The position numbers and the translations under genes are program-made. From Galeruca laticollis (taxonomy: Eukaryota > Arthropoda > Insecta > Coleoptera > Chrysomelidae), in NCBI GenBank assembly GCA_963921935.1, contig OY998180.1, positions 62,001 to 126,000 on the forward strand: a stretch of 64,000 bases of DNA, in the 5' to 3' direction. This document shows, one piece after another, positions 1 through 9,213 of this stretch (the stretch's first letter is position 1; every line of letters begins with the position of its first letter). The notes beneath the pieces are model-generated. The model did no database searches and had not been told where the DNA came from. It worked only from the letters and a program-made list of their open reading frames with translations.

Positions 1-1420
1 AATTATCATTTTTTAATAAAACGTAAAAACCAAAGGGTTGGTAAAACAAAACTTTTTGGAGTTAAATATTCAAATGAAAAATTGTACTTACAGCTTTATA
101 TTCACGTACACAGCTTGGCCCCCTGTTCCATTTGAATAGTACCATTTTCCATTAACCATTGAAGCACTACCGAAATGTCGAACCATATACCGGCCGTGCG
201 GTTGCGTCCCACGATTTTACTTACATTACAGGCATACATCACAAAATTATCACCACTGTGTTGGAGCAATATCAAATCAGTACCCGTAGTTTGTATGAAA
301 CTATGCACCGGTTGTATGTACAAGTTGATTATTAAGAAAAAATTAGCTTAACCTTGTCCATGTAGTTTGAGAAAAACTAACCAGATTACCCCTACAGTTA
401 CTTGAGTGATAATCACGCCTACAAGTTTCAACAAAGTATTTGTGCCATTATATTTATACATTCAATGAATCAACAATCAATTGTGAAAAAAGCCTCACTC
501 GCTGTCCCTCTGATTCAATATCAATTTGAGGTGTCAGGGTCTCAATCTGCCTACTCCCTGATCTCAAAAGACTTGTCATGGAATGACGATTTGATGAGAT
601 GTCAGAGTGCCTCAGTCTCTAATCTCAACAAATATTTTTGAACAAGAGGCAGCAAAGATAAGCATTTTATGTCAAAATTTTGAAAATATTTATGACTAAA
701 ATAGTTGTGGCCAAATATTTTGAAGATAACTTGTCAACGGAGTATCATTAACTAAAAAAAATTCTTATTTTAAAGTTAGTTATAGTGATAATTGTACAAA
801 CAGAATTTGCAATTTAAATCAGAGAATTTAACACTTGAACTGATGTGTTTCGGAAAATAATTATTAATATAGCAAAAAATAAATGTATGAATAATATTTT
901 CCGTAACAATGAAAATCTAGACCTATTATTAAAATCAAATTGTATTAGAAATTTTCCTAGAAAGTATTCAACGTACATGTAACGACAGTCGGCAAAATCG
1001 ATGATGCTAGAGAAAGTATAAAGTTCCAGACACACATGGTAAAGAAACAAAAATAGACAATTTGTTTAATATATTTCAAGTCCTTCCCTGAATGCTTAGA
1101 AATATGTTAATTTATTTATTATACATTAAATTCCATGTTATTTTTTATAATTTCGATTCAAATTTTGTAAAATCTAAATGTTTATCAAATTCCTTGTCTT
1201 CAAATTAAAAAATTACTGTCAATATATATTTTTAGGATTCAACTTAAAAACTCAATAAATATATATAAAATATTTATATAGAAGCAAAAAAGCGCTACAA
1301 ATATTTCTATTTTTGTTGTTCTCCCCAACAGTCACCTACCTTTACGCAACCGCAATTTTTGATTAAAATCTGCAAGGAAAAATAAAGAACTATTAATTGA
1401 GAAATAAACTCTATTACTTA
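1..1420. other. AT-rich non-coding stretch
   Basis: No convincing gene, transposon protein or RNA gene is visible. Open frames are short, lack recognisable motifs and have the composition of random AT-rich DNA. The only stretch with some coding character is the exon-like segment near 225-300 on the minus strand, listed separately. Confidence 0.6.
225..300 (-). other. Possible short exon (lipocalin-like?), very tentative
   Basis: On the minus strand, 76 bases sit between an acceptor-like ..CATAG (ending at 301) and a consensus donor GTAAGT (224-219). The frame reads through about 25 codons ending in GDNFVMYACN. This vaguely resembles the strand of arthropod lipocalins with an aromatic-x-x-x-Tyr-x-Cys pattern just before an intron. 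A second donor-like GTAAGTAC lies at 91-84. No neighbouring exon with clear lipocalin signatures is visible. It could be a stray exon, a pseudogene piece or chance. Confidence 0.15.
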
Positions 1421-1939
1421 TACAGGGTGTTTCATAGGTAAACAGACATACTTCAACTGTAAAAAAATGGAACTTGGGTGAATACAAAAATACCATACAT
1501 AATTAGTCTGTCGCCCTTTGTAACCGATATAAATGACACTTTTATAAAATGAAACTGTTTCTAGATAAATCCTCAATACATTGAAAAACTGTTGAAAATT
1601 GTAATTGAAATTATTTCGATATTGATCAATTGCCAATTTCTTAGAATTTTCAACATTTTTTCAATATATTGTGAAAGTATCTAGAAACAGTTGGTTTTAT
1701 TTTAAAAAGTAATATGAATAGATTCCACAGAATAAGGGTCGTAACAGTAAATTTGATACAGTTTTTTCGAGTTTCGCTATTTCTTATTTTCTTTCAAAAG
1801 TTTCGAATATTATTTAATATTTCGCAGGCGAGTTTTTCTAAAAGGACCCAATCGATTACAATATTTATAATTTTTAAATTCCAGGTATGTATTAAAAAAA
1901 GATTACCATATTTTTCAGCACCAAAAATAACACCCTGTA
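1421..1939. mobile_element. MITE-like element with TACAGGGTGT termini and internal hairpin
   Basis: The segment begins with TACAGGGTGT (1421-1430) and ends with its inverse ACACCCTGTA (1930-1939). It is flanked by TA on both sides (1419-1420 and 1940-1941), the target duplication expected of Tc1/mariner-type elements. Inside is a long imperfect hairpin: 1540-1604 pairs with 1641-1705, with a loop of about 36 bases. No transposase is encoded; open frames here are chance products of the AT-rich hairpin. The terminal identity is only about 11-12 bases, so a pair of unrelated relics is possible but less likely given the matching TA flanks. Confidence 0.55.
1540..1705. repeat. Imperfect inverted repeat (hairpin) inside the MITE-like element
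   Basis: The left arm contains ACTGTTTCTAGATA (from 1554) and runs to about 1604. The right arm runs from 1641 to TATCTAGAAACAGT (ending 1691). The arms match over about 50 bases with few mismatches, with weaker extension outward to 1540 and 1705. Such arms would form a cruciform or a foldback RNA. Confidence 0.65.
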
Positions 1940-1941
1940 TA

Positions 1942-2395
1942 ATCAGCTTGACTAATTCGGTACACATATTTGAAAAAAAGCAGAAACAACTGAATCCAGT
2001 GGAGCACTTTACGTCTTTGGGCAATCGATTTTTCCTGAAAATTTTAAACTCAAAATATAAAATAGTGGTTAGTAACAGATGTTTTTTTTATCAGGATTAG
2101 GTAAGATTTAAACTTCACATTTTGTAACTTACGTTCACTCTCAAAGGACGAACCACGGATATTTTTTCAACATTTCTGTTACATTATAGTGAGTTTCAAA
2201 AAGTCTGCTGCATATGGAGAACATTTTTATTATCCATTAGCCAGAAAATTTTAATTAGTGCATTGCGGAAAACTAGCATTTGTATTGTAGAAATTCTAAA
2301 TGTTCAAACGGTGTATAGGAAAGAACACAAAATAAGAATTTGAATCAAGACTAAACTACCCTTATTTTCGACATTATTAAAAAATTTTAATTTAA
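1942..2395. other. Non-coding AT-rich stretch
   Basis: Nothing recognisable is seen. Open frames are short and unsupported, and no repeat structure links this stretch to its neighbours. Confidence 0.5.
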
Positions 2396-2399
2396 TTAA

Positions 2400-2980
2400 A
2401 AAAGTTTGTTTGGAATTGGAAACAATATTTGGATTTAAAATCAGAGCCACCCACGAAACATTTTTCATGGTTCTAGCCTCATAAAGAGCACTAGTGTCTT
2501 CTTAGGAGACTACTACATATTACTATGATATTTTAATGAAAAATTTAGTCTACTCAATTATTTGAACAATCATATAAATATTTGTTTAAAACTGTTCAAT
2601 TACTAGCTTTTTATGCAAATTTGATATCTCTCTATTGTAACTGCCAGTAATGATTAACATAAGAAAATAAACTAATTAATTAATGCTAAACAATTGGTCA
2701 ACAATATGAACGTACAAAAGAGTCAAATATCAAATCTGCATAAAAAAACTAGTAAAAATTGAAACAATTTTCAACAAACGTCGATATCATAATACAAACA
2801 ATAAATTAGATATACTTTTTCAAGAAAATATTATTATAGTAATATGTAGATGTCGCCTGAGATACTAGTAATCTTTAGGAAGATAGAACCATGAAAAAAG
2901 GGATAAAAACTTGTTTGTTGCGTACTTGGCTGTGATTTCAAATTTTAATTTTGTTTCCAATTAAACAATAAAATATAAGA
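2400..2980. repeat. Large imperfect inverted repeat, candidate foldback/MITE
   Basis: The left half (about 2410-2640) reappears inverted in the right half (about 2700-2965), folding around 2670. Anchors include TTTTTCATGGTTCTA (left, 2460s) against TAGAACCATGAAAAAA (right, about 2884), CTACATATTACTAT against ATAGTAATATGTAG, and TTTTTATGCAAATTTGATAT against its near inverse around 2725-2745. Mismatches and small gaps are spread along the arms, so it is not recent. There is no coding capacity. It is probably a non-autonomous foldback element; no terminal motif or target duplication was found. Confidence 0.6.
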
Positions 2981-3232
2981 ATAAAACTGATGGAAATAAT
3001 TTTAAATGTTGAAATCAAAAAGTTAATACTTCAACATCCCAGTACTTGAAATAGCCAGCGGCGGGAAGGTATTATTTTATGTGAAATAAGGTTGAAATAG
3101 GCACTATTTTAATTTTCAATATCGGACCGTTTATTAACTGAATATTCTCATTTTTGATGTTAATCTACTAACTTAACGTTTTTTAAAGGGTTGTTTATCT
3201 AAAATTTTCATCAGTTTTATTCTTATATTTTA
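2969..3232. repeat. Second inverted repeat next to the foldback element
   Basis: The 28 bases at 2969-2996 (containing AAGAATAAAACTGATG) match the inverse of 3205-3232 at all but one position. Weaker inverted similarity continues inward. It abuts the right arm of the larger foldback and may be part of the same composite element or a second MITE. Confidence 0.6.
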
Positions 3233-3444
3233 AAGTGTAGTATCGTTCAAAATAGGTTTACTTTTAATTATAATTTTGAATAATTTAACCTTACCATACG
3301 TCCCATGTGATATAATTTATGGAGAAGGAAAATCTCTATGCTAATGTAAGTAACCTTATCTCTAACAAACTAATTTATGCGCTTTTCTGTAGTTTAATTT
3401 ATAAAAAAATATTTTTTACAATGAAAGAGTCTACTTTCTAGTGC

Positions 3445-3478
3445 CCCGATAAAGATTTGACTTGAATCGAAACGTTGG
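3445..3478 (+). other. Penelope-like/hammerhead-like motif relic, tentative
   Basis: The string CCGATAAAGATT, then AATCGAAACGTTGG, resembles the degenerate hammerhead-type core (CTGATGA, stem, CGAAAC) found in the repeated ends of insect Penelope-like elements. The first core box is mutated and no reverse transcriptase is nearby. Known family behaviour suggests a decayed 3' end, but the match is short and could be chance. Confidence 0.25.
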
Positions 3479-3779
3479 CTACAAAAAACCATTGATTTCT
3501 AAAAAAACTGAAGTTATTGGTCCCAAAAGTTGGTTTTTATTCTGTATTAAATAATAAACTTCGTATTGAGAGTGGAAAAACACAATCTCAAGTTTTAATC
3601 TTCACTTAAATTTGAGAAAAAATATTAAAACGTAATTTACATAGCCACCTTTCATTAATGATATCGCGGAAGGTGGGCTAAGAAAATATTCACACGGGCA
3701 AGCACTTCCGAACGCATGAATTTGGAAACACCCTGTACGTATAACAACATACACACATAATAAACAAAGAACATACAGT

Positions 3780-3967
3780 AGAAACGGTGAAGCTTTTCCA
3801 TCACGTGACTTAGTTGACGATATTATTCAACACATACTATGTTGGTACTGTCTTTTTCTAATAACAGAAAAAGAGCGAAACTCAATACAAGCATTTGTCG
3901 TATTGTTTTCATTAAGATGCATATGTTTGATGTATCAGTCACGTGATGGAAAAGACTCGCGTTTCTA
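3780..3967. repeat. Hairpin with 31-base arms containing TCACGTGA
   Basis: The arm 3780-3810 (contains TTTTCCATCACGTGACT) is inverted at 3937-3967 (contains AGTCACGTGATGGAAAA) with a few mismatches near the outer end. The 126-base interior has no obvious coding role. It is probably a small foldback relic. Confidence 0.6.
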
Positions 3968-4122
3968 TTGTAACTTAAAATCACTAAGGATGTGAAAATA
4001 TTGACCAATGGAAATTCTAAATTAGGAAGATAAAAATTCAAATTAGGTATTTAACATTTCCCCAAAATTATTTTTAACGATCCCGTACTAATCAGTTAAG
4101 GAATACTGTTAAAAATGATGAC

Positions 4123-4150
4123 CAAAGCACGGAAAAAATGCAACGTGCAT
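4123..4150 (+). repeat. Left terminal inverted repeat of the hAT-type element
   Basis: The bases CACGGAAAAAATGCAACG match the inverted right end (TACGGAAAAAATTCAAC) at all but two or three positions. Repeated ATGCA/GCATT words follow up to about 4210. Confidence 0.6.
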
Positions 4151-5217
4151 TTTTTTATACTTTTCCAAAAAAATGCATTTTTTTAAGTTTAGAGCATTTT
4201 TTGCATTTATTACCAATTATTTTAAAATCCTATTGAACAGAAAGTTTTCATTATGGAATTTATTAAATCAGTTTGGGTTTGGAACTACCTGCTACCCCAA
4301 AATTGAAAGAACTTGATAGAGTAGGCACCTACTTATTGAAAGGGTCTTATTATAATGATTATTTATTATTTTATAACTTTCTTCTTAGAATGGGAAATAC
4401 CAAATACCATAAATAATTAACTGTAACCGGGGTATTCGCAGCGGGAGCGGCCTTTCTTAGTAAATATTAGGTAAGCCTTCAATTGAGCTGTATCTTCCAA
4501 GGAAAGCGTTACGATTATTGATTCTATTGTATCCTGATTAAAAGAAAGTGTTCGAGTCGAAATACCTAAAACATTTAATACTACGTGGATAAAGTGTCAC
4601 CGAGAACTTATCTGGGATGGAGACCACCTTTTTTGTACAATGTATTCAAAAATTGTAAGCATATGTTACACATTGCTATTGGCTTTTGTTTTTGAAGAAC
4701 GTCTTATCTAAAAGAACAAGTATTCATGTATTCAAGAAATAGGTAACATATTATTTTTTAACAAATTAATTGTTTTTATCCTTGCTACGTGGAATCTATC
4801 CATAATTAAAAATAACATAATAATAAGTAATAAATAAACTTTTAAAAGTTTAAAATTCAACAATTAAATACAATATATCAACTCAACCGGTTTCACAAAT
4901 TACTTTGCATCATTCATAATTTCATCAATATTTTGTTTCTCCTGATGATGCAAGTAATTTGTGAAATCGGTTGAGTTAATTGTAGGTATTTATTTGTGGA
5001 ATTTTTAACTCGTAGTTAATTTATTATTTACATTTTTTTTCTTTTTACTTATTCGCAGATTATTTTTTAACAAACCAAACTCGACGAGAATTTTCCATAT
5101 TCTTTGTGCCTACCAAGTAAAAAAATTGTCCTCTTTAAAACGTACAGGGTGTCGAATTATTTTGCAGTTACATATTTGTTTTTATGGCTTATATTTGTTT
5201 GGTAAAAATTGAGTAGA
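4151..5217. other. 5' non-coding part of the hAT-type element
   Basis: No readable coding sequence is found. It holds the subterminal ATGCA words, an inverted repeat at 4871-4983 and an isolated TACAGGGTGT terminus at 5143-5152, which suggests later insertion of small elements. A polypyrimidine-poor acceptor-like TTGCAG sits just before the first readable transposase codons at about 5233. Confidence 0.45.
4871..4983. repeat. Hairpin with about 40-base arms, hammerhead-like words
   Basis: The arm 4871-4913 (ACTCAACCGGTTTCACAAAT) is inverted at 4945-4983 (ATTTGTGAAATCGGTTGAGT) with few mismatches and a loop of about 30 bases. The right arm reads CTGATGATGCAAG, then TTTGTGAAATC, a pattern like the ends of Penelope-like elements with a hammerhead core. 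The arms are inverted rather than direct, so this may be a foldback derivative. Confidence 0.55.
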
Positions 5218-5232
5218 TTTCCGTTCCCATTG

Positions 5233-6418
5233 CAGATCTACGCCGAGAAAAAAGTCATTGTGGATCAACACGTCAAATCGGCATTTTTCGAATATGCAGA
5301 AAGTATCATCGCCACAAACCTCAACACATTGCCTCCAACAACAGAAGCCAAAAAAAGACGAGCAAAAAGAGTTCAATGAGGATTTGTGCATAGCAATGAT
5401 TGCCAGTAACATACCGTTGAGCAAGTTAAATAATCCCAACCGGAACGAATTTTTAAGAAAATATTAGAAACTAAATATTCCCGACGAGTCGACCTTACGT
5501 AAATCAAGTGTAGACTCAATTTATAATCAAACATAAACTTGTATCAAAAACGAAGTCAATCCAAACTACTTTTATATTGTAGTAGACGAAACCACCGATT
5601 CGTGCGGTAGATATATCGCACATGCGTTAATAGGTGTTTTAGGGGAAACGAATCCAAGCAGATCCTATCTTTTTGCTTCAAAAAAACTTTTCTTACCCCA
5701 AATTGTTCCGACAGAAAAATTTATTTTATTTCTATCTATGCAGCACTTTATATGATTAAAACTGGAGAAAAGTTAAAAATATTTTATTCTAAACTGCAAC
5801 ATGTAACCTGTCTAGCTCATTGCATTAATAGAGTGACAGAATGTGGTGAATGACCTAATTAACAATGTAAAAAAAGTATTTTTATAAGCTCAGACACGCG
5901 TTCAATTTTACAAAGAAAATTTTCCAAATCTTGCCTTTACTCCACAACATGTAGTAACTCGTTGGGGTACTTGGTTGGATGCAGCTATATTTTATGCTGA
6001 CAATTTCGACGCCATTAAACATGTGATTGACGATCTTAGTGACTCTTCATCTACATCCCTTTAAAACTCAAAAAACCTTTTTGAAAATTCATTAATAAAT
6101 AATAGCTGAATATTTATAAAAACCATGTATATGCTTGTATCTACAACTATTAAAAGTTAGAAAAACCTTGTGTTCCATTAACGTAATCGGTAGCTCTAAT
6201 TAGCCTGTCAAATTGTAAGAAAGTCGCTGAACAAATTGGGACCGTCGTTCTACATAAATTCAATTCTGTGGCTCAAAATAATACAGGCTTTCAAATTTTG
6301 AAAAATTTTTTGTGGGCGAAAACGATGTAAATATATCTAACTTAGAATTAAACATCATTTGTAAATATAAATATGCTCCCATTACATTGGTTAATGTTCA
6401 AACGAAGTTTTTCAATTT
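5233..6418 (+). pseudogene. hAT-like transposase, N-terminal and central part (broken)
   Basis: Three plus-strand frames give collinear pieces of one protein. The first starts QIYAEKKVIVDQHVKSA and ends at a stop near 5378. A second frame runs DLCIAMIASNIPLSKLNNPN, then VVDETTDS and LIGVL (about 5380-5690), with in-frame stops at about 5467 and 5534. A third frame carries LQHVTCLAHCINRVTE and HVVTRWGTWLDA (about 5750-6060). The end reads KYKYAPIT (about 6367-6390), the start of the hATC dimerisation domain. The order and motifs are those of hAT transposases common in insect genomes, which cut and paste the element in the nucleus. Many frameshifts and stops show it is dead. The C-terminus resumes at 14697 beyond the LINE. 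Confidence 0.7.
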
Positions 6419-6419
6419 T

Positions 6420-6849
6420 TAATTAATTAATTAAAAATGTTCTTTATTAAAGATATTAACAATCCCAGTATACAGGTTACAGATTGAAAATAGAGGTAAG
6501 TGCCGATGGTCTGGCTCTTCATCCTGTTTCCTGTGTAGTTCCTGCAGTATGGTTTTTGGCTCCTTGCGGAAACCGCATAATCCAATAAGTTTTCCTTAAT
6601 ATAACTTCCTTTGTCCCCGGCATATAGATGTGACTCCCAGAATCTTTCGGCTAGGTTATCCCTGAAAAGCAGCTGAAAAACAGGGTCTCAATACTTGATA
6701 GGGGGTTTTTAGATTTGGAGAAGCAGCATGTCAGACATTTATTTTAATTACTTTTATTTTGGAAGTGATTGGTGTCGTTCAGTTTGGCTATTTGTGCCGT
6801 CCTGACGACACCATGTTAGAAGAGGTGGGTTTGTGACTTAACAACTATG
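6420..6849 (-). other. LINE 3' untranslated region
   Basis: This is about 430 bases downstream of the ORF2 stop with no open frame of note. It ends with a polyadenylation signal AATAAA (minus strand, 6448-6443) followed within about 15 bases by a TTAA-rich tail, where hAT sequence begins. Confidence 0.65.
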
Positions 6850-7331
6850 TTATGTAATTAGCGATCCATGCAGAAGCCTGCACCCACTATCGCGGATGCC
6901 TTCTGCGCGACTTGCGTCTTTGAGAGCATGTCGAAGATCATCTGGCAGACGGTTATTATAAAAATTTTTGGATATTTCTGTGATGAGGTCTCTGATAGTG
7001 GGCATGTCGACTTTCTCATGCAACCAGGTGTTTCTAGGGTTTTTGGGGTAGATTGCGTTGTGTTTAATTGCCATTCTCAGACACTTATTTTGTACCACCT
7101 GCAGGGCGTAAAAGTTTTGTTTTGTTCCTGTGTAGTAGACTGGTGCTGAGTATGTGAGGATTGGTCTAATGATTTGTCTGTATATAAGTAGTTTGTTATG
7201 TGTGGTGAGATGCCTGTGTTTGCAGATGAGTGGATAGAGTACGCTCATTGCAGTCTTAGCTTTGTGTACTTGACAGTTTATGTGAGCTTTTGCGTTAGTA
7301 TTACCTTGAATGGTGTAACCTAAGTATCTTA
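6850..7331 (-). CDS. LINE ORF2, C-terminal part (separated from the rest by a transposon)
   Basis: From the insertion point the minus strand reads RYLGYTI, the conserved motif after the reverse transcriptase palm/thumb in Jockey ORF2. It continues without stops for 159 codons: LTTHNKLLIYRQIIRPILTY, LQVVQNKCLRM, then the stop at 6850. This is the usual C-terminal region of Jockey reverse transcriptases. The frame joins exactly with the upstream part (codon CTA at 9790-9788) if the inserted transposon and one TA are removed. As it stands this piece has no start of its own; an internal Met at 7248 is not a credible start. Confidence 0.85.
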
Positions 7332-7362
7332 TACTCGATAGTCGAAATTGTGTAAAGTGAGT
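7332..7362 (+). repeat. Left terminal inverted repeat of the Tc1/mariner-group element
   Basis: TACTCGATAGTCGAAATT followed by GTGTAAAGTGA. Against the inverted right end it shows a single G/C mismatch over the first 29 bases, then diverges. Confidence 0.8.
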
Positions 7363-7839
7363 CAGAGCTATCTAATCAACACTTTGGTTAAAGCGCAGTT
7401 GCCATATGTATTCTAGAGAGAAATGCTGTATTTTATAAATACACTTCAAATCCATTGTGTCAATATTTCAGGTACAAAAGATGCAATGTAATTAAGTCAA
7501 TACCAATTTAATATATTTATTTCAAATTTCAAGCAGACTAATAATAATTAGTTTACTTGAAATGTGAAATAAAGTGTTTATGTATATTTCTTGAACGCAA
7601 AGTTTGTTGTGAAAAACTCGCCGATTTGACAATGTTGGAGAGTCGCTTCAATGTTCCGGCTTTGAGAACGAGATAGATAGATCGAGCTACGCGAATGAGA
7701 CAGTGATAGTAAACAGTTATGTGAGGTGTTTATTCTCTTCATGAGCGTAACATCAGTATTTGTGTTGTGGTTTTGTGTGATAAATCGGTTATTATTGGTA
7801 TTTATTGTAATATTTATATCGGTATATTTAGTGACAATA
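7363..7839 (+). other. 5' non-coding part of the Tc1/mariner-group element
   Basis: This is about 480 bases between the left repeat and the likely transposase start. It includes an in-frame extension (7726-7839) that would add a very hydrophobic 38-residue leader; I treat this as untranslated. No clear promoter is recognised. Confidence 0.5.
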
Positions 7840-9213
7840 ATGGCGGAGTGTAGCGGTGTTGGCGATAAAAAACGGCGTCGTAACAATTTAATTCGGGAAG
7901 AAAAAGTCCTCATATTAAATGTGTACGAAGGACTGCGTGCCATGGACAAACAGTTGGGTGTTAGTGACGCTGTGATTAAGTGCAGTTATTTAACTAAAGT
8001 TTCTGAGAGTACTATATACAATATTCTAAAGAAATCGCGGGACGGATCTTTGACAAGAGAACGAGGTGAAAACTGTAAACCGGAAAGTAGGGGAAGAAAG
8101 AAAATTGTTTTGGACGACCAAACACGGAATGCTATACGTAGGGAAATACATTCTTTTTATTTTAGGAATGAAATCCCCTCGGTAGCTAAATTGAGCAAGG
8201 TAATAGAAGCTGATGATACTTTACCAAACATCAGTGATAAAGTTTTGAGACGAACTTTAAAATTAATGAATTTTCGTTACCAAACAAGAAGTAGAAACAG
8301 TGCCTTAATTGAACGAAATGACATTGTGGAATGGAGGAGAAATTATTTAAAACAGATACGACAGTTTCGTAACGAAGGACGGCACATATATTGTCTTGAC
8401 GAAACATGGTTAAATGAAGGCCACACTGTATCAAAAGTGTGGCAAGACATGAATATACGAAGCAATCGACAAGCCTTTATGGAGGGTTTCTCTTCCGGTT
8501 TAAAAGCTCCCTCTGGGAAAGGACGTCGACTGATTATCACTCACATTGGCAGCGAGGAAGGATTTGTAGAAGGTGGATTACTAAGTTTTCAGTCCAAAAA
8601 AACTGTCGATTACCATGAAGAGATGGATGGTAACCGGTTTGAAACATGGTTTAGATCGATTTTAACAAAGGTAACTCCTGGTTCAGTGATAGTTATGGAT
8701 AATGCTTCATACCACTCTCGTCGACTGGAGCAAATACCTACTTCAGCTAGCCGCAAGAGGGTTATAATTGATTGGTTAGAGAGTAAAAGAATTCCGCACA
8801 ACGAGGCAATGCTAAATGAATTATTATCTCTCGTACGGAAACATAAAAGCAGTTATATTAAGTACGTTGTCGATGAAATGGCGAAAGATTTCAACGTCTC
8901 AGTTGTTAGACTTCCTCCCTACCACTGTGAGTTAAACCCCATCGAGCTGGTTTGGGCCCAAGTGAAAAATTATGTTGCGAGAAAAAACAGTACATTCAAA
9001 ATGGCTGACGTTGAGAAACTGTTTGACGAGGCGCTGCATACCGTTACTGCTGAGAGTTGGCGTAAATGTATTCAACACGTATTAAAAGAAGAAATAAAGT
9101 TTTGGGATTTAGACATACGTGTAGAAGTAATGACGGAACCACTCATTATCGATATAGGAGGAGAAAGCGATGATTCTGAGGAGTCGTCAGGGAGTGATAC
9201 CGCTTCCAGTTAG
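7840..9213 (+). CDS. Transposase, Tc1/mariner group with long D-E spacing
   Basis: It would cut and reinsert its own element in the nucleus. The preferred start is the Met at 7840 (AATAATGG context; MAECSGVGDKKRRR), giving 457 residues. A Met at 7726 would add a hydrophobic leader unlike any transposase. Residues 10-14 (KKRRR) look like a nuclear localisation signal. A helix-turn-helix-like region follows (ESTIYNILKKS, about 56-66). The DDE catalytic domain shows CLDETW (D187), VIVMDNASYH (D287) and NPIELVW (E369). There are 81 residues between the second D and the E, against about 34 in Tc1 or mariner; an insert of about 45 residues rich in K and E lies between. The acidic, serine-rich C-terminus ends DDSEESSGSDTASS. 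There is no frameshift or stop, so it may be active. Confidence 0.85.
   Translation: MAECSGVGDKKRRRNNLIREEKVLILNVYEGLRAMDKQLGVSDAVIKCSYLTKVSESTIYNILKKSRDGSLTRERGENCKPESRGRKKIVLDDQTRNAIRREIHSFYFRNEIPSVAKLSKVIEADDTLPNISDKVLRRTLKLMNFRYQTRSRNSALIERNDIVEWRRNYLKQIRQFRNEGRHIYCLDETWLNEGHTVSKVWQDMNIRSNRQAFMEGFSSGLKAPSGKGRRLIITHIGSEEGFVEGGLLSFQSKKTVDYHEEMDGNRFETWFRSILTKVTPGSVIVMDNASYHSRRLEQIPTSASRKRVIIDWLESKRIPHNEAMLNELLSLVRKHKSSYIKYVVDEMAKDFNVSVVRLPPYHCELNPIELVWAQVKNYVARKNSTFKMADVEKLFDEALHTVTAESWRKCIQHVLKEEIKFWDLDIRVEVMTEPLIIDIGGESDDSEESSGSDTASS

Larger units (their letters stand above)
3236..4122. other. Non-coding stretch with small repeat relics
   Basis: No gene is visible. Contents that can be named are a Penelope-type motif (3445-3478), an ACACCCTGTA terminus (3728-3737) matching the end motif of the element at 1421-1939, and a short hairpin around the CACGTGA palindrome (3780-3967). 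These look like remnants of separate small transposable elements. Confidence 0.5.

Noticed and set aside
1714..2100. A 128-codon plus-strand frame, and frames on the other strand of the same region
   Set aside because: It lies across the end of the MITE-like element, is rich in F, I and K as expected for AT-rich DNA, and has no motif.
7726..7839. N-terminal extension of the transposase (38 hydrophobic residues)
   Set aside because: A membrane-like leader is not expected on a nuclear transposase, and a Met in better context follows at 7840 just before a basic cluster.
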